Of a stretch of 64,000 nucleotides of DNA, positions 34,601-47,400 are shown piece by piece. The notes beneath the pieces are model-generated. The model worked only from the letters and a program-made list of their open reading frames with translations. It was not told the origin of the DNA and ran no database searches. The position numbers and the translations under genes were made by a program. Source of the DNA: Punctularia strigosozonata HHB-11173 SS5 (lineage: Eukaryota > Basidiomycota > Agaricomycetes > Corticiales > Punctulariaceae); NCBI RefSeq assembly GCF_000264995.1, contig NW_006767433.1, forward strand, positions 2,255,123-2,319,122, given 5' to 3'. Numbering within the stretch: the first letter of the stretch is position 1; every line of letters begins with the position of its first letter.

Positions 34601-35766
34601 GCGCAAGGTCACCCCCACCGTCAGTTATGCGAAGGAAACAGAGCGATACCGTCTGACCGTATCTGACGGTGCTCACTTTATTCCGGCGCTGTTGGCTCCT
34701 GAATCCAACCACTTGGTTACGTCCAATGCCGTACAGAAGAACACCGTTATCACGCTCGACAACTTTGCCACGAACGTCGTTAACGGCAAGATGTGAGTTG
34801 ACTTCTTGTGTGGAGTTGAATCAATGTTGACCGGCTGCGTACTTTCAGTGCACTGGAGATATTTGCTATGACTGTTGTTGCGCAGCCCAACGAGAAGATT
34901 GGCTCCCCGATGATCTGCCTACCTCCCCAGGCCGTCGCTTCCCCGGAGAGCGTGACCAAGACCGTCTCGGAATCCGAGTCTGTTCCGTCGGTCAACGTGT
35001 CGGAAACCGAGACGGAGCTCGCCACCGCCATCGATGCCACGCTGCGCGCTTCGTTCCTCTCCGACGTCAACATCCCGGACGGCCAGGTGTTTCCTCCCGG
35101 CGCCGAGTTTGTCAAGTCGTGGTTGATCAAGAACGATGGTGAGGTTAGCTGGCCCGAAACCACGGAGCTGATTTGGGTGGCGGGCGACCGTATGCTACCG
35201 GACCACCAGACCGACGCTCGTGTCCATGTCGGCACTGTCCAGCCTGGCGAAGTGGTCACCATTTCCGCTCCTGAGATGAAGGCACCCGAGGTGCCAGGCA
35301 AATATGTCAGCTACTGGAAGCTCAGCGATGGGACCAAGGGTCGCGAACTCTTCGGCAACAATGTCTGGGCGGAGTGAGTTGTTCCATTCCTTGGAAGCAG
35401 GACGTTGCCTGATGATGCGTTGCTTTCAGTATCAACGTTGCAGAGCATAACAACGTATCGGACGCATCCAGCGAACACTCTTTGGCGTCTTCGTCCGTCA
35501 TCATGCCGCGCCCTGCCTCGCAAGACTCGCGGCAGACGGGCGCAGGAGCTGCCGTTCCGTCGACGAGCAGCGTGACCGCACCCTCCGACATGGGCTCGGA
35601 CGACTCGATCTCGCTTATCAACGACTCGGATGCGCACTCGCAGCTCTCCGCTGACTCGGATGACGAGATCTGGCAAGACAGCCGATCCGAAGTGGTGCCC
35701 GCCCAGCACGGCGAGATCGAGTACGTCGTCCTGTACGAAGAGGATAGCTCGTCCGAGGACGAGTAA
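31662..35766 (+). CDS. NBR1: NBR1-like selective autophagy receptor with an embedded RPA70N-like domain
   Basis: Six exons: 31662-31757, 31810-33049, 33106-33506, 33561-34792, 34849-35373, 35430-35766. In order: a PB1 domain (MFTVKATYRGETRRLTF, then YRVFSGHSFSLSRL); a polyproline region; four ZZ zinc fingers (VCDVCRQTIVGVRHKC, VCDRCDLTVVGSRHKC, TCDLCSSRIEGERYKC, TCNACQKVIYGVRYKC, each with DYDxC); a long acidic linker; an OB-fold matching the N-terminal domain of RPA1 (34505-34911); and the NBR1 four-tryptophan domain (KSWLIKNDGEVSWPE, LIWVAGDRM, YWKLSDG, NNVWADINV). The acidic C-terminus contains EIEYVVLYEED, a good Atg8-interacting motif. PB1, ZZ, FW and AIM are the NBR1 set; the RPA70N-like domain is not part of any NBR1 I know. 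Confidence 0.88.
34505..34911 (+). other. RPA70N-like OB domain inside the NBR1-like gene
   Basis: Exon 4 ends with LTPDFCTQAL, PKVQVLTVRKV, RYRLTVSDGAHFIPALL, NHLV and NTVITLDNFATNVVNGK; exon 5 continues ALEIFAMTVVAQPNEKIGSPM. The order and spacing follow the RPA1 N-terminal domain (pattern P-x-x-QV, RYRL-x-x-SDG, N-x-LV, KIG-x-P). Exon 4 also carries ZZ4 and exon 5 also carries the FW domain, so the block cannot belong to a neighbouring gene. Confidence 0.85.
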
Positions 35767-36188
35767 GATAAACGCCATCCGGATCTTTCGTCTTGAACTT
35801 GTACCACTACATTGCCTGCTTGGGCCGATTCGACTGTCATCATCCACTCTCATTCATTAATCATAAACATATGGGAAGTTACCTCTTGCTCCGTCTTGTA
35901 CGATACGCCGTAGGGATATAAATGGCAATCATTCAATGCCCTTGACCCTTGCGGAGATTGAGTACTGGAGCCCTATACCGATTAAGCCAGCTGGACAAGT
36001 AATTTGAGATAGTGGTGTACAAGATATTCGGAACACCATCATCGGTGTCCAGGGTAATTTACCTAGCACCACTTGCACTGGCAGTTCAAAGTTCCGCACA
36101 TAGGTCAAAGACTGACACCGAATAGATAGACTGATAGTATAAAGCTACAATACAGTACAACACGTAGACCGGAATGCGAAGAGGACAA
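35767..36188. other. Convergent intergenic region
   Basis: Between the NBR1-like and histone H4 stop codons; AT-richer than coding DNA, no gene or repeat seen. Confidence 0.5.
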
Positions 36189-37971
<1,783 letters not shown>

Positions 37972-38740
37972 GCTACTGTAGAGTCGCACATGACCCCCTC
38001 ATATTCAATGCTTGAACGCACTTGGTTTGCTAGCGCATGGGAGCTTGTGAGGGTTCGAACCTTCGTGGGTCGTGTTATCATCTATGTTTTGCAACGAAGG
38101 AATGCCGCTGAGCTGGGGCAGCCGCGTGGTTGATACTGAACTGAATAGGAATGCTTCGCGGAGGCTCAGGCTATTACCCGATTTCCACGGCCCGAGATGG
38201 GTGGGGATTTTTACGAACGCGCAGTTTGACTGTTGCCCTGCGATGAATAGAGGTGTGCGGAAGAGGCGATCGCGAGTTGTGTGCAAGGTGAAAGCTGGGT
38301 GAAACTTGGCCTGGTCGCTGGACGACGGCGGGGCAGGCACTGAGCACAGCAAGGCACAGGTTCGGATCCGGTGAATCTGGGAGCAAAACCAGGAACTCGG
38401 CTCGGCGCAGGTTCCGAGACCAACCACCTGGCCACCAGCGGCAAGCTCCTCGACTGTCGTCGCTGAAAGATAGCGGCCCAACTGTGCGATTCTTGGACGA
38501 TAGCTAGTTGGCGTTGATATTAGCAGACAGTGGAGATGCCGACGACGAGGACACCAGGCAGCGGATGCCGTGGGTGCCAGAAAGCGCGTCCGAGTCTGGC
38601 TCGCGCGATCGGCTGTGGATGACGTCGCGCATTGCAGCGCTTGCTTCATATCTCTTCACTTTCTCAGACCGCGTCGGGCCCAAGCCCAGCCTCGGCGGGC
38701 TGCCTCCTCCTCCTCCTCCTCCTCCCCTCCTCTCCCTCCC
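37972..38740. other. Intergenic region upstream of the RhoGEF gene
   Basis: About 770 bp. A minus-strand open frame (38005-38649) shows no domain. A GGTTCGAACC element at about 38050 resembles a tRNA T-loop but no cloverleaf forms around it. The last 40 bp before the RhoGEF start are almost pure CTC/TCC repeats, a usual fungal leader. Confidence 0.5.
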
Positions 38741-41700
38741 ATGTCGTTGATCGACAGGACTCCATCCCTCAGATGGTTTCGGCGCTCAAAGTCCTCCGCT
38801 GCCACTCTGTCTGCAACGAGCACGGCGATCCACGACCCGCAGAAGCCACCTATATTTGACAACGTGGTTAACGACCGTCCAGAGTTCTCTGCCAACCCGT
38901 CTTACCTCCCCGACCACGGCTCTGGCACCCACCTCGAGCTCGAGCACGCCCTCGCCCGTTCCGCAACCGCGAGCGCCTCCGCGTCGCCCAACCCGACCTC
39001 CTCGTATCACTCCCGCCCGCTCCCGCCGCTCCCAGTTGAGTCCCGGGGCAGAGCGCGGTTCTCAGTCGGACTCGACGATCCGGACCCGATGCTTAGATAT
39101 ACGCAGTCCGATATCGGACATGGCGGTGGCTACCTCGCCTCACGCACGTTCACGGAACCGGATTCCCACTCGAATCCGCTGACAGCGATATCAACCAAGC
39201 GACCTCGCAAATTGAAGAAGCCGGAGCACGCCCGTCTGTCCTCTCCAGACACGAGGGTGCAGGAGCGCCCTCGTCAAAAAGCTGCCTTGGCCCCTCATGG
39301 CCGGATCGGCTCGCGCTCGACCTCCGCCTTGCCTTTAAGCTCGCTGAATGAGTCCCCTCCCCCGAAGACGCCGTCCGCACCGTCTCTGCTCGCGTTGGCT
39401 GCACGACTGCCTTCCTTTAGACACTCGCATCACAATCATCCCAAAACGAGCACCGAGGACGCACCCACTCGACGATCACGACCACAGTCCGTCCCTGGCG
39501 CACAGGCGATGCTCGCGATACCCAATCCTACACGCTCTGGAGCAGGATCTCGTCTTTCGTCCGGGACAGCGATTACGGTGGCCTCGACCGCCAGCTCCTC
39601 GACTTCGGCAGCCATGTATTTTGGCAGCGCCTCTCCTCCTCCAAAGTCGCCGTCAGCGCCGACCCGCAAGCTGACCAAACGACGGCCACAGCCGACCAAA
39701 TCGGTCACCGCGCCTATCCCCGCCTCTGCTCCGGAAATCTCTCCTCCCGTCAGTCCGGTGACGGGAGTCTATCCGTCTAAGATCATTACCAACTACTCGA
39801 GACCGTTCAGTATGATTGATGGGGTCGCATCGGACACACGTTTATGGCAGTCCGTCAGCGAGAACGGCCATGGCTATTCAAGCCCGCCAATGTCGCCAGT
39901 CGCCTTGTCCCCATACAAACCAGCGTTTCACTCTATCACCGTGCTTGGTCACGGAGCGCCAGAGCTCGAGGAGCACGACTCCGTCATATCGCCTAATCCG
40001 TCTATAGAGTCGCTCCCGCGCCTCCAAACCGCCGCGCTGCTGGATCTATCGCTCACGACTTCGGATGATATCAACGTTTCCAGCAGCGCGATCGCTGCGA
40101 GGTCGAGCTTGCTCCACGCGGCGGACCGCAGCGGTTCGCAGCGAGATATATTCGTGCTTGATCCGAAGTGGACCATCGGAGAGGAAGGGGAAGATGAGGT
40201 GCGTACGGTGCCAAGACACGACGCTACTGGCTGCTCACTGTGTCGATTAGGTCGAACAGGATGGCATACGGGCGCGAGGCGGCGACTTTGATCCCTATTG
40301 CGACCTGAACGACTCTCCACCGCCGCTCGTCAGAGAGGACTCAACAGCTCAGACATCAACCGAAGGCTCACTCATGACGCCGCCGACGCCGCACGATTTC
40401 ACGCCGCTGACGAGCATACCGACTAACCTGGGTGCCTTGTCCGCTGCCTCGGCGGCAAAAGCGCAGCAGGGCGTCGACGAGCTTGGTTTCTCTTCTGTGG
40501 CTAAACCCCGACCTCAGTTCGATTCGGACAGATGCCATCCGCTGCGGAGATGGACGCTGGCAATGGCGGAAGCACCAGATGAGGTCGTCGCTCAGGAATT
40601 TGAGCTGCTACGTAAAGTAGACCAGGGAAGACGGAGCAGAAAATCGTCCATGGCGAGGACGATGTCGGCACCTATCTCGATGGTGGATGTTGAAGAAGAT
40701 GGGACGCAGGATGACGATGAACCCGAGCACACCCTGCGCATGCGTACGAGCTTGCTGAGCTTGGGGGCCCTCGGCGTGCTGAATGGAGCCATGGTGTATG
40801 GTGGCCCGAACACCGAGAAGGTCGAAGATCTCGCGGCGGACGAGGATCGGTCTAGCGACGAGGACGAAGCTGGCTGGGAGAACGTCCGGAAAGCGATTCT
40901 CTCCTGCAAGGACCTGATTCGGACGGAAAGGGCGTACCAAGCGAAGCTCTGTCAGTTGATCGACGGAGAGGTATGCTGAGATTAACATGTGATCGAGCAC
41001 TATCTCACGACCGGCTACTTAGACGGCAACTCCTCCACCACCTCTGATGCAGCGGTACCTTCCCGCTTTGATCAACGCCTCGCAGGCATTGCTGGCGCGA
41101 TTGTCGGAGGATCCGTCCGCGTGGGGTGTCAGTGCCGCGTTCGTCGGTATCGAAGAGCAGCTTGAGCAAGCATTCGTCGCTTGGTGTGGTATCGTTGGGG
41201 AGTTCTTCATCGACCGCCCTCAAGAACGCATGGTCCGGAAGATCGTCAAAACGCCTCCCGCGAGTCTGTTAAAGGTCGGTAGCACGTTGCGCCCGGCGCG
41301 ACCTCGCACCCGGAGCGGAAAGATTCATATAGAGCGCGCGGATACGAGCCCCGCAGCAAGTCTCCGCGCCAAACGCAGACTGACGCAAGCTTCGGCTGCG
41401 CGTGAGTCGAGGTCGTTCGACATGAAGAGGGTGGAGGACGAGTCCTGGCCAGACAGCCCTACTCGTTCCTTCTTCTCGGCCACCTTTGGCAATGCGTCGT
41501 CGGCCAAGCTCAACCCAGCGGCCTCTTCTGGCTCTGGCGCCGCGCCCTATCAGCCAAGGAGTTTGCCTACGGTGAGGGAATTGGCCATCCAGCCTGTGCA
41601 GCGCGTCATGCGCTACGTGCTCCATTACCGAGGTGGGTACTACCTGCCCCTCCTTATACGATACCATTTTCACGGCTCTACAGATCTTCTTAGCTATACT

Positions 41701-41814
41701 CCGGCGAACTCTCCTTCGCGATCGCTCATCGAACGTGCTCTGCAAGTCGCCGAGCGCATCGCGCAAAAGTGCGATCGCGCGCAAGACAACTCTTCGTTCC
41801 TGCTTCGCCGTTAA
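38741..41814 (+). CDS. RhoGEF (Dbl-homology) domain protein
   Basis: The first exon from ATG 38741 (MSLIDRTPSLRWFRRSK) encodes about 500 disordered, Ser/Pro-rich residues with many SP sites. Later exons carry the catalytic DH domain: RKAILSCKDLIRTERAYQAKL (CR1), YLPALINASQALLARL, a long basic insert of about 140 residues, RELAIQPVQRVMRYVLHY (CR3, with the typical QRVMRY), and DLLSYTPANSPSRSLIERAL to the stop at 41812-41814. DH domains load GTP on Rho/Cdc42 GTPases. The protein ends at the DH domain with no PH domain, as in a subgroup of fungal GEFs. The long insert inside DH is notable. The target GTPase is unknown. Confidence 0.82.
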
Positions 41815-42201
41815 CGAGCGTCGTCGGGTTTCATTATACCAGGCACCAGCATCCTCACCTCTGCATAGATATCCTTATTCCACATCGCAAACACGCTTTC
41901 TTGTAAGTTGTAGTAGCTCATCGACCTACCCCCTTCCTTCTCCGCATTCACTCGGATGGCTCCTGCATGCATGCCTCCCTGATAATAACCTATCAACCGG
42001 TTCCCGTATGTATAGTATATCTAGCATATGCGTTTACCCATTCCATCGTGTAGCGCTTGTAGTTGTCGTTAGTATTGAAATGATCATGACCTTCACGACC
42101 CACGGGCCACAACTGCCAGGTGCTTCCAGTATCCAACGTGGGAAACATGCAAGACGTTCTCATCCTTGTGGCGTGGAGGCTTCTCGTTCTCTGCACAACT
42201 A
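41815..42201. other. Short intergenic region with minus-strand open stretches
   Basis: On the minus strand, 42196-41993 and 41996-41811 are open and could join by a 60-nt GTAAAC...ATCAG intron into a small peptide (NDNYKRYTMEW joined to GGMHAGAIRV). No family is recognised, so no gene is called. Confidence 0.3.
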
Positions 42202-43716
42202 ATGGCTGAAGATCAAGTTGCTGCAGGGATCATCATCCTAGGGGCTGGTGTCATCGGGCTCACCATTGCCCATGTCCTCTCCGAAAATGAGGATATCGCC
42301 CGTCGGCTGACGATAGTGGCCCGCGACATGCCAGAAGATCTCGACTCTCAAGCCTTTGCTAGTCCTTGGGCTGTCCGTCTCGCAAACGCCACACAAAGAC
42401 TGGGTATGCACTGAAATCGACTCCTACACCTAGGGCGCAAATTGGTCCCCCATCGGTGGATTCAACGAGAGGATCCATGGATGGGAAACACTCTCCTTGT
42501 GGGCATATATAACACCATCACGCTCTTATTGTGTTGAACTCACTTACCTCGATCTTTGAAGCAACAAGTTCTGGGATATGATACCCTCCGGATTAGTGAG
42601 GGTGAGCACATTTTCGCCGAAGCTTTATATCCGGTGCACCCACCCCCGCATTATCGATAGGAATTGCCGTCAAAGGTCCTCTACACCTCGGAATCCATGC
42701 TATCCAACATATGGTACAAGGACCTCGTCCGAAAGGTACGCATGCCAAGTTCGAATGTACAAAAAGGGCGACAGCCGAGGTGACCCAGTTCCGCGTGTTG
42801 GACAGCTCAGAGCTTCCGTCTGGCACGTCTCCTGCGATCGTCGCGGGAGTAGCCTTCTCCACGATCTCCGTAGACCCGCAGACATATCTGCCGTGGTTGA
42901 AGGCCGAGCTCGTCAAACGCGGCGTTACCTTCGTCCGCAAGAAGATCTCGAGCCTTGGCGAGGCCACGTCTTACGCCGGACCAGGAGGCGTTCTGATCAA
43001 TGCATCTGGCTTGGGTGAGGACTTTGAACGGGTTGCCCATTGCTTGTCACCAGACTTTACGATTGTTTGGTAGGTGCAAGGTCCTTGTTCGGTGTGGAGG
43101 ATCTCGCACTTCATCCGATCCGGGGCCAGACTATCATCGTCCATTCCCCCAAAGCCTGGAATGAGTGTCTTATGGTCATGGGTGGTGGGTAACACGCCGA
43201 GCGATTTACTTGCTTTCGATATTAACGTGAAGTGCAGACCAACCCTCTCCGACTGGGGAATCCACGTATATCATCCCTCGCACAACTCCCGGGGTTGTCC
43301 TCCTGGGTGGCACGTTCCAGCCCCACAACTGGGACGTCTCCGTCGACTTGACCATAGCGGGCGGTATATGGGAAAGATGCGCCGCGCTTCAGCCCTATCT
43401 GAAGGATTCGGAGACGCGCATACTCAGTCACAACGTGGGCCTTCGCCCGGCGCGCACAGGCGGCCCGCGGGTGGAGACGACCTGGGTCGAATTGGGTAGA
43501 AGCAGGAATCGTTCCTCGCTGACGCCCTGGTACGTCACGGAGGGGTCAGCTGAAGGGAAGGTCCTTGTCATACACGCGTATGGCTTCGGGTATGTGCCTT
43601 GGAGTCCAATGGTGTTGAGATACTTACTGGAATGCAGGCCGGCGGGGTATCAGAACTCATGGGGTGCCGCATACGAAGTCGCCAAACTACTCAGCGAGGC
43701 TTCGAAGCAGAAATAA
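42202..43716 (+). CDS. DAO1: FAD-dependent D-amino-acid oxidase
   Basis: Start [20 protein letters not shown] at 42202 gives the Rossmann GxGxxG for FAD. Exons continue [92 protein letters not shown], the active-site region [15 protein letters not shown] (conserved Arg), and [21 protein letters not shown], the C-terminal FAD motif. The enzyme oxidises D-amino acids to imino acids with H2O2, normally in peroxisomes. The protein ends EASKQK, not an SKL-type signal, so peroxisomal import by PTS1 is doubtful unless the last exon is alternatively spliced. Stop at 43714-43716. Confidence 0.88.
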
Positions 43717-43892
43717 GGCCAAGAAGGAAGATACCAATCTTAGACAATATCTACGGACGAAAGCAGGAATGTACTAACATGATCTCCATGTATTACATTT
43801 ATACAACATGCTTGATAGCATCCAATACGGGAATTTCTAAATGCTCGCTAGTAAAACAATCACCGAACAATGACCATGGCAGCTGTCTGTCC

Positions 43893-45669
43893 TCAGTCGA
43901 CTGGCTCATGGGCGCCCCCACCCTCGCCCTGAGTCGGCCTGGGTGATGCCGATCGGGACTGACTACTACTCTCATCGCGGCTATGGCCAGTGTTGTTCTG
44001 GTTGTGATTGCCGGTGATCATGCTGATCAGCGAGCCTAGGATGCCCGAACCGCCTGATCCAGACCCAGTGCGATTGTGCCCTTGGCCGGTGCCACTGGAG
44101 TTCGGAGAACGAGGACGGGGAGGTATTGTACTGGGGCGGTCGGGGCTACCTGCGTTGTTCTCGCTTCCTCCACTCTGGTTCTGGCTCGATCCCGGCGCAG
44201 ACTGCGGAGCCTGCGCGGGGGACTCTCCAGGTCCATGATGATGGGGTTGCGGGACCAGTTCATATCTTACGATATATTTAGGTCAATACCGAAGGCCATA
44301 GCAATACCATGGTGTTTCGTACCTGCATGTTGGGCACGTGCCGCTGGACTTGAGCCAGGGAAGGATACAGGGCTCGTGGAAGGGGTGCTTGCAAGGCAGA
44401 GTGATGACGACCTGTTCGTCTGGATCTTCGGTGCCCAGCTTGAAAGGATCCTTGCACACGGCACAGTCCTTTTCTAACAATGGGGCTAACGGGACGATCC
44501 CGATCAAAACGCATGGCGCTGGCGCTAAGTATAAACTCACACCCCTCCTGCAGGACCTCACGCGGTAACTTCTGCATTACTTCCTCGCTCGCAGGAACAG
44601 GCCGGCTTGCGTTGGAATTCTCCATCATCTGGGTGATGATCTGATCCAATGCTTCACGGCAGTCAGACCAGAAAGTAGTATCTCGAGTGACAAAAGTATC
44701 TCACCTTCTTGGTTAAAGACATAGTCACCCCATCTTCCATTCTCCGCGCCATCGCCGAACGCAGGGCCGAACACCGATGCGAGTGGATTATCTCCGCCGA
44801 CTCGCATTCCTGGCGCGCCACCGAACAAAGACATCAGATAGTGCGCCATGAGCGCCCCGCTAATATCGCCTTCTCGCCGTGGGCCGTCCTCCGCTCCCCG
44901 CAAGAACCTGTTGAGGCGAGATCAGCGAGGGGCGATCGCAGACGGTGCACTCGGTGCGGCGTACTCAGATAATCCAGGAGCATTCTGATTGTCGCCGCTA
45001 CCAGATCCAGGCGTTCTGGGGTCACGTCCTAGAGTGTTGGGTCCGCCGAACACGAAGGTGCGCACGCCGCCGCCGCTTCCGCTGTTGAATTCGAATCGGA
45101 TCCCGCCGCTGGTTGTCTGTAGAGATACATTGGCTGATAGTAGCTTCGATCGAATGTGACACCCACTGTTGTTCTGGTCGTGGAACCAGGACTGGATGGC
45201 TGAGGTGCAGGGGTCGGTCGACCGGGTGGGCCAGCAAGCAGGCTTTGTAAGCCGACTAGGTCAGGTCTGAGTGATCGACATCGGGCGTAGGAGATGCCAG
45301 GGACTCACGGAGGAAGGTGTCTAGGGCAGGGTTGAAGTCGTCGTCGCCCGCGCCAGCGGCAGCATGAAAGGCTCGGGGGTCATCCTCGGGATTCTCGATC
45401 TGTGGCGCGAGTGTCTGTTAGGGACCGCATGACCGGGGCAGCTTGGGACTGACTCGTTCTACGAAAGTGCCGTTGCAGGATGCACAGTGCGGATCTGGAA
45501 CCTGCAGGATATTTATGAGGGACAGATTGGTAGGACTTGGTGTTAAGATCGGAGCGCACCATGAGCGGCCGCATCTCGGCGTTGCACTAGAGGAATGAGC
45601 ATACGGCATCCTCGCAGGTGGACGAGCACCTACTTCGTGGCAGTACCACATGGGTTCTCTTGTAGACAT
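43893..45669 (-). CDS. RING-H2 E3 ubiquitin ligase of the RNF126/RNF115 type
   Basis: The start at 45669 opens MSTREPMWYCHE, and the next exons give CNAEMRPLMV and DPHCASCNGTFVE: the N-terminal zinc ribbon of RNF126/BCA2 ligases, spread over small exons. A disordered Gly-rich region follows, then MAHYLMSLFGGAPGM, DQIITQMMENSNASRP and the RING: DCAVCKDPFKL, LPCKHPFHEPCILPWLK and TCPTCR, a C3H2C3 finger. The tail is Ser/Pro/Gly/Asn-rich and ends GGAHEPVD with stop at 43893-43895. These ligases handle mislocalised membrane proteins and endosomal cargo in animals; the fungal role is inferred only. Cytosolic. Confidence 0.85.
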
Positions 45670-46024
45670 GTCAGGAAACAATCTTGTGGGAGAAGGAGGT
45701 CAGTGTAGAGTACAGAACGGACTTCTGTAGTAAAGTGCCACTGGTACTTACATAAGAGGAAGGGTGCTCTTCTTCCCCCTTCCTCATTCCTCGCAACAAC
45801 TCGACCAAGTCTCCACCAGTCTCTCCACCAGTCTCTCGACCAACCACAAGCGAGTATATCACACCTTCTCCTCTTATTATTTCATACTGAACCGCTCGTC
45901 TACTCGTTTAGTGATTTCTCCTGTCTTTGTCGACTCTTGTCTCGGCCACGCTAGCCTCGCCCACGGCGAGCGACTTCTCTAACCTCAGCCTCGGTGACGA
46001 CTCCCGTTCAAGTGTTTCCTCCCA
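45670..46024. other. Intergenic region
   Basis: Promoter side of the RING gene and 5' side of the broken protease-like copy. Contains a short tandem CTCTCCACCAGTCT-like repeat near 45810-45840. Confidence 0.45.
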
Positions 46025-46735
46025 TGGCCCACTTCGTCTCCAAGGACGAGGCTATGTTTTAATATTCCGGAATCTCTCCGTCGCCCCCGAAGCTTGTCTA
46101 CACCGGACTGTTGACGACGCCCTGGGTCAAGCCTCAAGGGCCCGAGGCGTACCGCAAGCTCAAGCAGGTTCGTGGCGTGTTTAATCACCGAGTCAACGAC
46201 GTCTGGGAGGACCTAGGTCCCCAGGTTCGGGACCTACTGAACGTTCAGCGGATTTCGTGGACGTCCGTTGACGTCGCTCGTTTCATCACCGACGGAGAAT
46301 CTGACAAGGCGATTGTCGGGCCTGTGGTCCTATGGATCGGCGTTCGCCCCGGTTCGCTCGAGGGCGCACCAGCCTTCAGCTCTGGCGCGGAGATCCTGGA
46401 GATCCTCAAGTCCTTCGGCATCGAGGACGTCAAGGTAGAATATCGCGAGTCAATCTATATGCGGTCAGCCGGTCCAGAGCTCCTTCGTCACGTCTCCAAG
46501 GTCAACGACACCGTAGACGTTCGCAGTCCCCTCACTCCCACTCTCAGTCTCTCTATCGCTACGGTTGACAGGCCCGACGCCCAGAGCACCATGGGCCTGT
46601 ACTTCGCCAAGGGCGGCACGAGCAACAAGGTCCTCGGTCTCACCTGTCACCATGTCCTCTTTAGGACGGACGCCACCACCAACGACTCCTACATCCTCGC
46701 GAACGACGCCAGTGCTCCTCGCAAATACGTTCGGT
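46025..46735 (+). pseudogene. Broken copy of a protease-like family of unknown function
   Basis: From ATG 46025 (MAHFVSKDEAMF) the frame meets TAA at 46061-46063 and then continues YSGISPSPPKLVYTGLL, PWVKPQGPEAYRKLKQV, VDVARFITDGE, AIVGPVVLWIGVRPGS, YRESIYMRSAGPELL and GLYFAKGGTSNKVLGLTC-HHVLF. From memory, this is a large family in mushroom fungi whose TC-x-HVLF segment resembles the catalytic His of trypsin-like proteases. After PRK the homology stops: two T-rich intron-like stretches both ending CTTGACGTCTAG follow, and the expected C-terminal half is missing, with a copia fossil beginning nearby. An internal start at about 46111 could still yield a fragment. I call it a pseudogene. Confidence 0.6.
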
Positions 46736-46949
46736 TTCTCCTGTTGGCACTTCTCTTGACCGGTGCATTGCTCCTTCGGTCCGTCTCTCTTTTCCATCTT
46801 CTATTTTCCACTCATAACTCACGACCTTGACGTCTAGACTATGGGCTCGAGCACCTGTCGTTCTGGTTCGTCTCCTCTCCTTTGTCTCCTCTCTCGCGCA
46901 ACTGACCTCTTGACGTCTAGGCTCCGTACAACTTGTCATGGTCCGCTGG

Positions 46950-47400
46950 ACTGTCAGACCTTGCCACCTGCAAGCGGTGGTTTTGTGTAGGCATCTGCAA
47001 GGATCGTCGTGTCGTCTATCGTAGCTCGTGTTATCGGACATGGACACTGATAAAATAAGCGAAAGTTCGAGGCTGACAGCGAGAGTGCGACGCTCAAGGT
47101 GGCTTGACCCTCGCAATAGAACGTGACAGGCATCGAGTACATGTACGTCTCCCAGCTGTCATCGACCTTTACTCTTCTCATGGCTATTGGGGAATTAGGG
47201 AAACTCAGGTAGCGACGGCGCAACACCCAATACCTGGCGAAGTAGCGTACGATAGTTGGTAGCAAGACGCTGTTGCGTCGAAGGAGAGACGCTAGCAACG
47301 CACCATATAGAGGCCTCGGTCTGATAATATAACCCGTAGTGCGCAGTCCGCCTTCGGACTGATCCATTACGCTCGTCAAGTGTTTGATGTCGAAGCGCGA
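46950..47400 (-). mobile_element. Ty1/copia LTR-retrotransposon fossil
   Basis: The minus strand shows remains of the C-terminal reverse transcriptase/RNase H end of a Ty1/copia polyprotein (for example the ILADAYTKPP block near its end). Gag, protease, integrase and LTRs are not seen. It is a broken, partial copy with several breaks, probably old. Its outer limits are uncertain. Confidence 0.6.

Noticed and set aside
38030-38080. tRNA-like T-loop (GGTTCGAACC)
   Set aside because: On neither strand do the flanks form a five-pair T-stem, an acceptor stem or an anticodon arm. The motif is a short palindrome that can occur by chance.
38701-38740. CTC/TCC triplet repeat as a microsatellite of interest
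   Set aside because: Pyrimidine tracts directly before start codons are ordinary fungal leaders.
46111-46830. Intact gene starting inside the protease-like copy
   Set aside because: The family start lies upstream at 46025 and the C-terminal half is missing; reading through the T-rich stretch after 46735 gives hydrophobic sequence unlike the family.
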